From Apostichopus japonicus (Eukaryota > Echinodermata > Holothuroidea > Aspidochirotida > Stichopodidae), in assembly GCF_037975245.1 (NCBI RefSeq), contig NC_092580.1:29913501-29973500 (forward strand): 60,000 nt of DNA. Reading direction: 5' to 3'. Under the pieces are notes generated by a model. That model searched no databases and had not been told where the DNA came from. It worked only from the letters and a program-made list of their open reading frames with translations. The translations under genes and the position numbers were made by a program. Of the stretch, positions 28,157 through 39,385 are shown piece by piece (position 1 is the first letter of the stretch; every line of letters starts with the position of its first letter).

Positions 28157-29058
28157 CAGGGACGTCGTTAGAGGGGGTGTGGGGGTGTCTCACCCCAAAC
28201 TTGGTAAAACTGACGCTAGTTGGAAGATTGGAGTTCGGCAGTCGGAATTTCCGACTGTCGCACTCTAGTTTATCTAGGCCTATTCATTTATCCCTGTGAT
28301 TGTGCATAACCTATTTTTTTTTTAAATTTCGGTAAAATTGACCTTTAACCTGTCATATTTACCACGTTTTCCTTGCCAATTTGGGAAATTGTATCTCGCG
28401 ATTCTTATACTCCACCGTACAAAACCTCGTATGATTTTGAATACTACAAAAAAATGCCTAATAGAACTACCGTCATAGGCGTAGGAGCCCAATTTGATTT
28501 GTTGGGGGGAGGGGGGGGGGGTGGGGTTGTAACGACTTGCCCGAAAAATATAACCAAAATTTTTCGCGCGCTACGCGCGCATTCCACATGATAATGTACA
28601 TATCATACAGGCATGCATCGGATTTTAAATCGCATGCAAATAGCATACAATCATTTCCGTGTTATTACCCTTCCGTATTGGTGAGAATTGTTGGGTAATA
28701 ATAATATCAGTTTAACCACTGAAAAACACATTGCAAATTATCTTTCTTTCAGTGGGTGCCCAAAAGCTATCAGCATATTGCCCGAATTTCACAAAAAAAA
28801 TGGTTGGGGTGGGGGGGGGCGCAATAAGTTTGTGAAATGAGTGCCAGTGGGTACAAATGTATCGCAACAAGTTCGTAACAGCAGTGCAGTCGCGAAAGAT
28901 TGGGTTTTCTGACTGACACTGACCGTATCGTTGACGAATAGTGCGAGGGTGGGGGGGGGGGGGGGGTAAAAAGCAGCAGTCGGAATTTTCTGGCTTCCAA
29001 ACCGATTTTCAGCCACTAATCCCCCCCCCCCCATCATCAGGCCTTAGCTACGTCCCTG
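28157..29058. mobile_element. Probable nested inverted-repeat element
   Basis: CAGGGACGTCGTTA at the left and TAGCTACGTCCCTG at the right are inverted repeats with mismatches. The interior has long G/C runs (28504-28530, 28958-28972, 29021-29032) and GACTTGCC.GAAAAA..AACCAAAA..TTTTCGCGCG sequence, also seen at 27547-27590. I found no target duplication, so the boundaries are less certain than for its neighbours. Confidence 0.4.
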
Positions 29059-29560
29059 GGTACATGGTGGTTACATAGTACGCTCCGACCAAAATTTACC
29101 CAATAACCAGATGCAGATCCACCTAGCAACCGAGGTAACTTGCTTGAGGACTCCAACGAACAACCACTGATTTATTTTCATGCTTTCATCACTTTAGCCA
29201 CCACTCACATGGGACCTATTCTAAGTCTGACGGTCCTGAAAACATAATAAAAGTGGTTTGTCTTGCTATCCTTGTTTTCAAATTTCATATAAATGTATTC
29301 TCGTAGACCTAGCAACCTGGTTAACATGCTGGCGTTTGATGACTTTTGGCCAAATTTGCGCTAAGCTCGCTATACGAACTTGGATATGGGCTGTGCCTTA
29401 TAGTTAGTTATTTAAATTATTAATAATGGCGTATGAGAAAATGCACCATTTTGTGGTATGACTCCCAGGACGGAAAGTCGAGAAACTCACATGCAGTCGC
29501 GGCGGATAGCTTCCTTCGCCTATATGTCCGGGGAAATTTTGGGACATCGTTCCTATAGAC

Positions 29561-29910
29561 CAGGGGTGGGCCACATGCGGCCCGCCAGTGATTTTTTTGC
29601 GGCCCGTGAGATGTCTCAAGAAAAAGAAAAAAATCAATCTATTTTGCATCATCACCAAAAACGAGCTAGCTGCTTAGAATTAATCTGCACTAATGATGCT
29701 GTCAGGTTGGTCTATTATCACCATTAATTATCAACTGTACTGTATTGACATTATGGTTTTGTGAATACAGATTAAGTACACACACCTATTGCTTGAACGT
29801 CCTCGGAATCAAAGGTTTGAAATCAACAGCAGGTCGTTGGTTAGGTGCGGCCCTGTCAATCTTTCACTCCTAAAATCTGGCCCATTCATTCAAAAGGTTG
29901 CCCACCCCTG
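29561..29910. mobile_element. hAT (Charlie-like) MITE
   Basis: About 350 bases starting CAGGGGTGGGCCACATGCGG and ending GGTTGCCCACCCCTG, with GCGGCCCG motifs just inside. This is the widespread hAT end type with a CAGGGGTGGGC terminus. The flanks CTATAGAC and TAATAGGC match at five of eight positions, possibly an eroded 8-bp target duplication. There is no intact transposase. Confidence 0.75.
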
Positions 29911-30837
29911 TAATAGGCCTATAACTGAGGCCCTGGGGTCAGTGGCGTCGTGCCCATTGGGGCCCGGGGGGCACAGCCCCCCCCCCACAAAAAAAAATTG
30001 GTCAAAGGTGTCATAAAATTTTGTCATAATTTAAAAAAAAAGGGTTTTCGAAATCGAAAAGTAGATTAAATATTCAATTGCTCTTTGATGGTCGTTGCGG
30101 ATATTCCACACACCTCAAAGACGACATATCGGGATTAGTAATGCCATTACCTTTGAATATGCTTATCCTAAGCTCGCGTTTGATACAGTCTCAATTAACC
30201 TGGAAAATAATCACTTCGTTATCGCGCGTTTTACCTTAGTTTTCGTTACTTTCGCTTTTTCTGCCCTTTTTTCAAACGGCATAGCTTTCTATTCACCCAG
30301 TCACCACATCTCACGGGCATGGGCGGTGATCATGGATCAGCCAACACAAAAATGTTTCGATATCTTAAATTTTGGGCGCTTCTGGGAGACGTGGAATTGG
30401 TTAACTGAGGAATAAATGGCGATCACTTCCTTCGAGAATATTTCCCAAAATAAAAAATTGCCGGATACTTTTATCAATTTTAGGGGTGTTGCTTACTGCC
30501 ATAATGCACGGGAAGTGCCGTTTCCTGCAATCTGAGGGGTCTGCCAGAAGAAAAATTTTCTTGTACGCTGCGCGCCAACCGATGGTGGCGCTCCGCTTAG
30601 ATAGTACTTACGACCGGAATACTCGAATCGATTACGTCCCCCCCACGTTTCAAATCGGATTGACGCCCCTGCCATCATGTACCCGTACGGTCCGTTAAAA
30701 TTGCGCAGTATTTCGCGGGATGCTAATGTAAACAACGACATGTCTCATGTAGATGTATAAAAAGCATGGAGGTCCAATTATGTCAAAACTCTCTTTTACA
30801 TTAGTAATGGCGAATTAGGGGCTGCACCCCCGCCGCG

Positions 30838-31149
30838 CAGTGGCGGAGCGTCCATACGGTCGGGGGGGTGGATGCCCCCCCTGACGGACTCAAATGGACT
30901 GCTGACGCCTTTTTCAGCTCTTTACCACTTTTTACTTATTCTAGATTATTAACTTTTTTATTGCGCTCTCATCTACTTATTGACATTTGTCACATTTTGT
31001 TGGTGTAATTTGGCGATGACACCTTATTCTTATAAATTGTCTGTACGCTACGCGCCAACCAGTGGTGGCGCTCCGCTTAGATAGTGTCGAAAGCGCTCCT
31101 ACAGACCATTCTCGCCACTCCTGACCAATACCCCCTAGCTCCGCCACTG
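30838..31149. mobile_element. 312-bp hAT MITE with perfect 8-bp target duplication
   Basis: Bounded by CAGTGGCGGAGC and its exact inverse GCTCCGCCACTG. CCGCCGCG is duplicated immediately outside (30830-30837 and 31150-31157). Near its right end it carries the family core GCGCCAACCAGTGGTGGCGC. It is non-coding. The target duplication lies in older repeat sequence, so it inserted into another element. Confidence 0.88.
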
Positions 31150-31702
31150 CCGCCGCGCCTCCTACGCCTATGTGTGTAGTGTTCGGTTGAAGGAAATATC
31201 TGCTATTTTTCATTTCCTTCAACCAAGTTTTATAATAGCCGTTATAAGAGGTTTTAATGTTTGTACACCAATAAATTAACTGTGTCTGAATTTTCGAAAA
31301 TTTCTGACCAACATTCTGCATCACACTTCCCTCTACTCGTGCAATTTTGACCGGTCTGTTAGGGGTTGAAGGAAGTTTTTCTATATTGGTTGTCCATAGA
31401 TGAAATTTTGTACAACATTATGGGTATGTTTTCAAGTGAGTTTATTCACGAGAAATGTGAATTTTCAAATTCTGAACAAATATGGGGCTTAAAACCTTGA
31501 AAAGTGGGGCTGACGGGTATTGTGGGCCGCGACGTAGAATCACCTACAAAAGCAAAGACCCACAGGAGATGCCATCAGTTCGAACATGATGTGTGCCGGG
31601 TTGACAAACTTCAAAAAGGTTATGGATGGAAAAAAAAACTATTAGGAAATACCTGGTTCTCAGGCAAAAAGTGTACATCTGGTTGGTCATTTCAAGCCCG
31701 AG

Positions 31703-31838
31703 AAGTGCCGTTTCCGGTGATCTGGGGGGGGTTTCAAAACAAGAAATTTTCTTGTACGCTGCGCGCCAACCGATGGTGGCGCTCCGCTTAGATAGTAATT
31801 CGCGCCCCCCGGGTTTGAAAATCCTGGATACGCGCCTG
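31703..31838. mobile_element. 3' end of a hAT-like element (core plus terminal repeat)
   Basis: Contains GAAGTGCCGTTTCC, the core GCGCCAACCGATGGTGGCGC and the terminal CCTGGATACGCGCCTG. The order core then terminus is the same as in the elements ending at 30671 and 31149, so all share a 3' subterminal design. Confidence 0.7.
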
Positions 31839-31953
31839 TGTAGCCTACATATGCTAATCACCCGCTTAAATCAAGCTCACCATTTGCGCTGTAGGGTTTT
31901 ATATTCCCAAAGTTTGAATACTGGAAATGACTGATAATTGAGAAGAATCCAGT

Positions 31954-32210
31954 CAGAGGTGGATCGGGGGAAGGGGGTTTGAGACTGGCTGTGTGGAAGT
32001 ATTTACATGTAAAAGCGTGCAGTCTGATGTATATTCAGACTACAAGTTTGTGCTAGAGCGCATTTGAACATTGCCTTGTGCTCTGGATACCTGCGCTATA
32101 CAAGAAACAGTTATTATTATTATTAGAAACTAATTTAATTTATCTTGTGGAGATGAAAAGGGAGGCGGGGGGGGGGGGGACGAATGTGTACACCCCTGGA
32201 TCCGCGCCTG
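31954..32210. mobile_element. Decayed inverted-repeat element containing a LINE-type 3' tail
   Basis: The left end CAGAGGTGGATCGGGGG and the right end CCCTGGATCCGCGCCTG are imperfect inverted repeats of the hAT-like type, with no target duplication. Inside, 32053-32127 reads AGAGCGCATTTGAACATTGC... TACCTGCGCTATACAAGAAA and then (ATT)n. That is the 3' end style of CR1/L2-like LINEs or of SINEs that borrow it. Confidence 0.45.
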
Positions 32211-35200
32211 GGACGAGACAGCTAATGAATATGTAATGCAAAAAAATAAGGTTTTAAAAACAAGATGTATGAGAATTAAAAGCTAAACTGTTGTAGTAAA
32301 CATGAATTGATTATGAACTGATTATGAACTGATTCTCTAACCAGGTTAATAGTTGCAACGTGATGACATCCCTTTCACAGATGAAGGCATTTTAAGGGTG
32401 TCATGAAATAAAAAAAATCCCCTAGGCTATATGCTTAGAGGCTAGTTAAAGAACCTAGTTTCCTAATGACCTTACATATTTAAAGCTAGTCCCGGTATTC
32501 GCAATATTTTCTTTTAATTGTAACAACTTTGAAAAAAAAAACCTCATTAAACTAGAAGCCAACTGCAGATGAAGCAGGCATCCATTAAGTTCTAGGTAAG
32601 GTTGCAGTTTTTATTGCATTTCTCGAACTTCAGTCCTACATTCTTCCTTGTAATGGACGAGCTCAAAGATTTGCGTAAGATCGCAGCCCACTAAAAATGT
32701 CAATCCATCTACTTCAACAATTGAGATAAACCAGAAATCGAGTCATGAAGAAAAGATACCGGAGACTGCAATATTACCTACCAACTCTTTCTGAGGGATG
32801 GTATTTAAATCAACTTAACAATAACCCCTTAATTGTGGGCCTAATCTAATCATTCTGCAACCCAACATGTGGATGTGTGATACCAACCTCACACATTCCG
32901 ACATGTCTCTTATTTAGCTCATTACAGCAACTGATCATTAATTCTCACCTTTCTTTGAAACAATAATTTTAAACTTGATGGCATTAAACATATTTGACGG
33001 ACATGATCTAGGCAGTATTAGAGCAAAAATTAAGTGTCAGCGATATCACGGCCTTAGCTCTCCTCTCCACCCCCCCCCCCCCCATGCCACCGCCCCCAAT
33101 TCCAGGCAGGAAATTGAAACAAGCGTCAATCATTCAATTGTTGGGCTTACTCATGACAAAGTTTGACCAAGAGATGACGGGATATACTTCTGATATTGTC
33201 AGTAGGACACCCCCTTCGTGACCACCCGCAGACACCCCTCCCCCTTTCCCCAACTTCCTGTCGAGACACGCGTGAATCATATTGAAATGGGAATTTTTGC
33301 AGACCAGTTAATAAATGACACCGATTTCTTAGTTTCCTGTCAACTTTTGGTTTTAGTTATCAAGAGTTAAAACCGAATCTTTCGTCGAATTTTACTTGCT
33401 TTGTAAACATTAACAGAGCATAAATTCTATAGTTTTGACAGTTGGATCACCCAGCAAATCTAACACCAGCAGGGCAATAAACATATCGCTTCAAATCTTG
33501 ACAAAAATAATGTTGCGGTGACTGAGATTTACGACTCAAAAAGTTATTTCTTATTGAACAGATGTTATGCATATCATAAGCTGATATTTCAGCATCTCCT
33601 GAAAAGACTGGCATATCGTATTAAAGTCAATGGAAGTCAATCACAACCCTGAAGGATCCCCCCCCCCCTTTTTTTCTACCTTCTGCTAAGTCCGGAAAGA
33701 AACTATCAGAGAGATATTAAGGTATCCAACAATGAAACACAAATATGCCACACTGTAAGTTAAAGCTCCGCCCCCCCCCACCCATCGCATGGATTTGAAT
33801 GTAACCTATTTTGACTGGCTACTAAACCATCGATTCTGCCAGGCAGTCGATTCGTAGTTAGTGGTCTGTGATGTCATCATGCCATTTTGTTCTTCATAAA
33901 CTTTACTTTCCTATTTATAATCTTCTTGTTGATTCAGCCCTGAAAATGTGATAGATTTGGAATGTTTACTATAGCTGTCAATGTTCTCTGTTTTAATTGT
34001 TATTGTTCTTTGTAGATATATTATTTTCCTCTGTGGATAAGTGAATAATATCATATAAGAGAAACAAAAGGCTTTCATGAGCTCAATTGCTATGGTGACA
34101 TCATGCACTCCACTGTTGCCCGATGAATTCACAAAACATCACCGATCCCATATCTTCACCATACAGGATGCCATGAGGGTGGGGTGGGGGTGGTGTGGTG
34201 GGGGTTAAACTTAGTGATGCATGTTTGTTCATAAGGCCTCTGCAAATTTCAGTCACTGAAAAAGCCCTTTAAATCAGCATTCAGTGTTTACTGTAGGTTT
34301 TCTCATCAATTAAAGTTTTGACGATAATCTTTAACAGGATTACGTACTAAAATCTCATCGCAATGCTGCTCCTAGGCTACCAAATTTTAATTTCAAATAA
34401 TGAAGAAATTTTATAAAATTTGAAAAATGTTTGATTTGTTTTCGCATCTTATTAATATGGTATGACACTGTGTCCATATATCCATATTATTGGGAACCTA
34501 AATACTCATTATATTCTTGTTTCTCAACATTGATGAGGCCAAAAAATCTACAAGATTTCTTTAGTTTGTTCAACTGAAATCTCATTTGAAAAAATATTAC
34601 ACTGTTGTAGTTTTGTTTTCCAAACTGGCAAAAACACCTAACACAACAATACGGTTCAAGTTTCAAATACCGAAATGGAATGTGTGTTTCATGCAGTTTA
34701 TATATGACCATTACACATAATAAAGAGCTTTTAATACAATATTTAAGAATTTAAAAATATAAAGATGAAAACTTGATGGAATACCATTGTTTCGACTTGA
34801 GACTTGTTGTGGATTTGCTTGATTTGCAGGCTGCCAGAAAATACAGGCAGTGTTGTTTTAAATGCACTTATTACAGCGACGCTAGTATACTTTCGGTTGT
34901 GTGTTTGGATTAAACATTACGGATACACGAATGAAGCCTCCAACCATGTTACCTTCAGGTGATTGCTGCTGGAAGGGATCTAAAAAATATCTAGTGAACG
35001 AACTCCTGAGACTTTACAGGATGGCTGACTTGAAGTACAAACTTTTTGAAGTACAAACTACTTTTAATACGTTGCGGATTGTTAATGAAAACGAAACACT
35101 GCTGTCAGTTTTACGTATTGTACATTTATTCCCCTTTCAAATCTTTGAGAAATGATCTGTTAAAATATCTCAGGCTCATCAATTAAAGTGGCTGGGCTAC

Positions 35201-36748
35201 TTAGTCCAAGACAATGGAATAAGATAAATATTTCGGCCAGCATTTTAGCGATCAGAACTGATGAAAAACAATGAAATACATTAATGTCAAGGCTTCAGTG
35301 AGGAGCAGAGGTCATGACCAATTTAGCATGCCAGGAATTTGCCATATAATAAAGCTGATTATCTTGAAAAACCAGAAATCTGTCTATCCTAGTATTTGTC
35401 TGTTTGTCAATTTTCTCAGTATTGAGAATTTCATCAAAATGATCCATTTTGTAGAATTTTTTTTACACTTTAAGGAAAAAGCAAAGACTTATTCAGTTCA
35501 AATACAATGGATGACATCATTGATTCTGCTGTTGCCAGAAGCATAAATTAAAAAATATATTACAAGATTAAAAAAATTAAAAACACACAGCTCCTCTTTG
35601 CAGTAAAATATTTCTGAGGATCTGGTGTTAGGCCTAAAGATGCAGGAAATTTTCAGGGTTTTTGCTGAGGAATCATCTTCGACCATCAGAAGATCCATTT
35701 AGAAGGTCTGCAGCTCCTGTTAGAGTCCATTTTTTCACAGCAGAACCACCACTCCAAACCTGATGACAATTGACTGTCTGCAAATCAGCAAATCATAACT
35801 GTTGTGTGATTTGGTGCAGCGGTAACTGAAACCTGCAAAATTTGGCTACAAGAGAAATGTAGGTCAGATTTTCTTTCATTTTGACACGAAAATGGAACCT
35901 TTTCAGACTAGCATCAAATTCTTGTCATTACTCTGAACTTTTACCAAAGAATTGATCGATTGATCGATTTATCCTGTTCTCTCTTTTCACCTCTCCATGA
36001 TGATAATAGTACCTCTTACGAAAAGGTTCATCAATAAAAATCAATGATTAGAAATCGTCGGCCGAGTTTACGTGCAACGGCATGGGTAATCCCACCCAAG
36101 AACAAATGAAGATTATGTAAAAAAAAACAACATAAAAACAATTCTTTCGATCATTTGACCCAGAGTTACATAGACAAGTGTCTCGAAAGTGGGGACCAAA
36201 ACTGAAGCAGAAACAAAAAATAATATTCATATTATGATATTTACTCTTTAATAAGTTGATGAGACATATTATCAAATAGTTGTCAAATGGGTTCCCGGTA
36301 GATATCAAAAGATTTTTATCGCTTCAAACTAAAGGAGAAATGACAATATATTAAATTGGATTATTATGTTTACAAGCATCACATTAGGGTTTCTATATAT
36401 TCAATTTGACTGAACAATTTTCCCACCATGATTTTTCACTGCTAGTTTTAATGATCACACGTTTCCCATGATGCCTCTCTATTTGACCTGCAGTCATCCT
36501 ACAAACCAGTTGATAATTCGCCTTGTTACCTCGTGACTGATAAAACAGTGACACCCAAAGTTTTGGTTCAACATAGGGCTACGCCTAGATACATGGAGCT
36601 GTGAAAATGTTGCATCAGCTATTTATCCTCGGCTGTTTACGATTGGGCGAAAGTCTCTGCCAAGATTCACAGGACCACTGTTGTGACACTAATGAATAAA
36701 AGTTAACGATACTAAATGTAAAGTTTCATAACAACACCAATCCGGCTG
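32211..36748. other. Intergenic DNA between transposon nest and ataxin-10
   Basis: No supported exon. There are C runs at about 33068-33083, 33658-33668 and 33770-33780, and a G-rich patch at 34180-34205. Loose similarity between 33880-34135 and 35380-35545 (TGACATCAT...CTGTTGCC) suggests an old dispersed repeat. Confidence 0.4.
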
Positions 36749-36933
36749 TCACCGTTTCTTTACATTCTGCAGATAAATGGAACCGTCACCTCTCGCTACC
36801 GCCTCGTAGCCGAAGGTCTCGAGTGTCTCGTTACTAGCCACGCCCTGCTGCCTCAATGCCGCTATCACGTCCTGATTCTCCTGGTTGTTTTCGCATATAT
36901 TTCTGATGGCGAGTACCGCCCATTGGTTAATGA
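36749..36933 (-). CDS. ATXN10: Ataxin-10 last coding exon
   Basis: Read on the - strand, the acceptor TTTCTCAG is followed by 60 codons and a stop (TGA). The peptide NQWAVLAIRNICENNQENQD, then VIAALRQQGVASN and FGYEAVARGDGSIYLQN, matches the ataxin-10 C-terminal homology domain. From memory the human protein has EWVIYAIRNLTEDNSQNQDL and ends in a similar short basic tail. The two bases before the first full codon join the last base of the upstream exon to give the F of the conserved NPF. Ataxin-10 is a cytoplasmic armadillo-like protein linked to cytokinesis and neuron survival. Confidence 0.92.
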
Positions 36934-38278
36934 CTGAGAAACTCATGTTAAGAAGTCAAACTTGTTCAGGGGAAAGGTTTTATTTGAAAATTGCTGTCGA
37001 CATGGTCAACAAGGATGTTGTAGGTATATACATATTTATATATGTATGTATATATACACATATATATATAACGAAAAGTCCATATGGCACTCACCATGGA
37101 GTAAATATGTGGCACTATCCATATGGGATACAACAGTGTTGATTGGCTCTATAGTATGGGATATGTCCGCATAGAGCGGATATGTGCATCATAAAAGGAA
37201 ACATATTCCTAATAATTCAATTCCAAACGATGAACAGATGTATGCAGAAGTGCTATACCTTCCAACTAAAGATCTAGAATACATCATAAGTAATGAAGTT
37301 ATGTTTAAGATTGAAGAATTAACCTCAGTTGAAGTGTTAAGAGTTGCTCAAAAGGTTGAACGCAACTGATGATGTTTTCGTTCTAAATATTAGGAATGAA
37401 CTCACCATAGATATGTGCCAATTAACCAATTTAAAAAACAAAACAAAACAAAGCAAAAAAGCATGATAGGTTATGGTGGAAGGGTATGGTTAACATCTTC
37501 AGATCAAAACCATACCCTCATGGGCAATTTGTATTGCGGAGATAGAAAACTTATAAACTTTGGTTGAATGCTTTATGAATGCTTCATGGCAGCAACAGAG
37601 TTGAATGTATCATCATTGCATTTATTGAGCTGGAAAGATTAAAAATAACTAGAAACTGCATTTGCCTGCAGATACGCAGTATTGTAGTGCTTGTGGATTG
37701 CTTGCAGTATTGGGATGAGCTTTTCGGTTGATCATAGTGTTATTTTTTGAGGCGGACAACACACCAGGGAGTACAGTCATGTAGGTACCTACAAAGTGAG
37801 GGCAATGGTGAGCGCCATGACAGGCTCAGAAGAAGTTGGCTACACAGCTAGCCTCTGCGCAAACTACAAATGTACAGAGACTATATGAAACTTTAAGTAT
37901 CAAAGTCCAGTCGCATAGGTATCGCTCACTTGGCCAGTAACGCCAATATTGTAGCGCGCACTACAATAATGATACTATAAAATAGGGAAATGAAGTTTAT
38001 AAATCTATATCTGCCACTAAGACCACCTACTATATGATCCGTTTCCTTCCAAGCAACGGTCTTCAACTAACGGTGTTTTCTCTTCCATATACCTGTCGGT
38101 GTCTGCAATTGGAATATATCCCTTTTATTAGACAAAAGTAAAGACATCTGCTTGAAAGAGCAGGTCAGAGGAATTGACAAAATTCACATCTTTCATTCCA
38201 AAATGTTCTAGGATAACAGCAACTTTTTACACATGTCGTTGTCCTAGCAAATTGAAATATCGATATAATCAAGGATAC
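36934..38278 (-). other. Ataxin-10 last intron
   Basis: 1.35 kb. A + strand frame at 37184-37369 (61 codons, acidic, ending VAQKVERN) is open but unrecognised. TA-rich simple sequence lies at 37020-37070. Confidence 0.6.
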
Positions 38279-38342
38279 ACGGGTTTTGATCGTCGATATT
38301 GCATTGCTCCAAAATGACCTGGATTCCTTTCAAATCTCGAAC
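38279..38342 (-). CDS. ATXN10: Ataxin-10 penultimate coding exon
   Basis: A 64-base exon, too short to be noticed without its neighbours. On the - strand it follows a CTCTGGCAG acceptor and encodes VRDLKGIQVILEQCNIDDQN plus P, leaving one base before a GTATCC donor. From memory the human counterpart is VNELDGIPLILNNCNLDDSN followed by PF. The phases fit exactly: phase 0 from the upstream exon, and T joined to TC of the last exon gives F, restoring NPF. Confidence 0.93.
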
Positions 38343-39005
38343 CTGCCAGAGAGAGACAGAGAGAATGAACCCATTATTCCAACAACAGAAAACAGACACA
38401 TCAAAGCAAAGGACTGATTGATAACGACAGGGTTAACGTTTAATGTTATCACATTCTTCTGATGGTGCATCTGCTATTCTTGGCAAACGTTGCATTTTAT
38501 CAGAAAATTATGTTTGAACGAGACAAGATATGGATCGCTGGAAAGGGACTTGTACCAAAGACTGATTTAGTACCAAAAATACAAAGAAAACTGTTATTTT
38601 TTGCTTGATACAAAGACTATAACAAAATTTTGTTTTAACAGTTGGCAAGAAAGTAGGCCATCCAAGAAGGTCGCGATGAAGTCGATACGAATTAGAGTCA
38701 AGCTAAAAAAAGAAGTAGAGTACACGGCAATCATCTGTTGCATTCTACTCCAGGTGACGACTCTATTGTGGAAAAAACAACAGACTCAGGAGGAAGGAAC
38801 CTTGACCTATCAGAGGAAGGTCACTGAAAACACTGGCAGATCCAGGGTTCATCGAAACAGGGTTGTGGGCAGGGGGGGGGGGGTGGTTGGGGAGGGTTGG
38901 GCGAGGGAGTGGGAGGCAAGTATCATTGGATATTTATTACTACCAGTATTACGTTTCCATAACAGCAAAAAATATTAATGATGTCTGGTGAAGAAAAAAA
39001 AACCA
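38343..39005. other. Ataxin-10 large intron, 3'-most part
   Basis: A + strand open segment at 38642-38753 (37 codons, starting WQESRPSKKV) is framed by an acceptor (TTTTAACAG) and a donor (CAG/GTGACG). It is unrecognised. A G-rich patch lies at 38870-38915. Confidence 0.35.
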
Positions 39006-39385
39006 CATTGTTTCAAGTGAGAAATAATTCTCTCGTTAATTTCAAAAACTGATTAAATCCAGTTGCGAAAAGAAGAAAAATATTGGTTTGAAAAATCGAA
39101 TAAAAAGATGCAGAAACTGTTTACATGAGATCTTGCGAGTGAAGGCCAAAAGATAAGCGGCTAAATTTGACTTTGCGAATGATACCTAAAGTTCCTGTTC
39201 CATTGTTTCAAGTGAGAAATAATTCTCTCGTTAATTTCAAAAACTGATTAAATCCAGTTGCGAAAAGAGAGGGAAAAAATGGTTTGAAAGTCGAATAAAA
39301 GATGCAGAAACTGTTTTACATGGGATCTTGCGAGTGAAGGCCAAAAGATCGGCGGCCTAATTGGAATTTGCGAATGATACCTAAA
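39006..39385. repeat. 195-bp tandem duplication (two copies)
   Basis: The copy starting CATTGTTTCAAGTGAGAAAT at 39006 recurs at 39201. Both end in GCGAATGATACCTAAAG (39191 and 39385). They differ by small indels and about 10 substitutions. Confidence 0.9.

Larger units (their letters stand above)
27659..30671. mobile_element. 3.0-kb hAT transposon with perfect 8-bp target duplication
   Basis: The ends are CATGGGCGTCAATCC (left) and GGATTGACGCCCCTG (right), inverted repeats differing at one base. CCATCATG lies immediately outside both ends (27651-27658 and 30672-30679), an 8-bp target duplication as expected for hAT elements. The left part carries a hAT transposase C-terminal remnant. The right part carries the family core GCGCCAACCGATGGTGGCGC at about 30574-30593. 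Other elements are inserted inside. The flanks on both sides look like parts of one older repeat, consistent with insertion into a relative. Confidence 0.85.
26691..31838. mobile_element. Nest of hAT-like DNA transposons with matching outer ends
   Basis: CAGGTGCGTATCCAGG opens the region at 26691. Its near-perfect inverse, CCTGGATACGCGCCTG, closes it at 31838. Inside the ends both sides carry a GCGCGCCCCCCGGG motif. The pentamer TGTAG lies immediately outside both ends and may be a 5-bp target duplication. Between these ends lie at least three further TIR-bounded elements, listed separately, plus G/C homopolymer tracts that are part of the elements. Whether the outer pair belongs to one 5.1-kb composite insertion or to two separate relatives is not settled. 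Confidence 0.55.

Noticed and set aside
27552-30415. Various 80-119 codon frames in the transposon nest
   Set aside because: Apart from the hAT dimerisation motif, these are translations of non-coding transposon ends.
37184-37369. 61-codon + strand frame in the last ataxin-10 intron
   Set aside because: Open and acidic, but without splice signals or a known relative.
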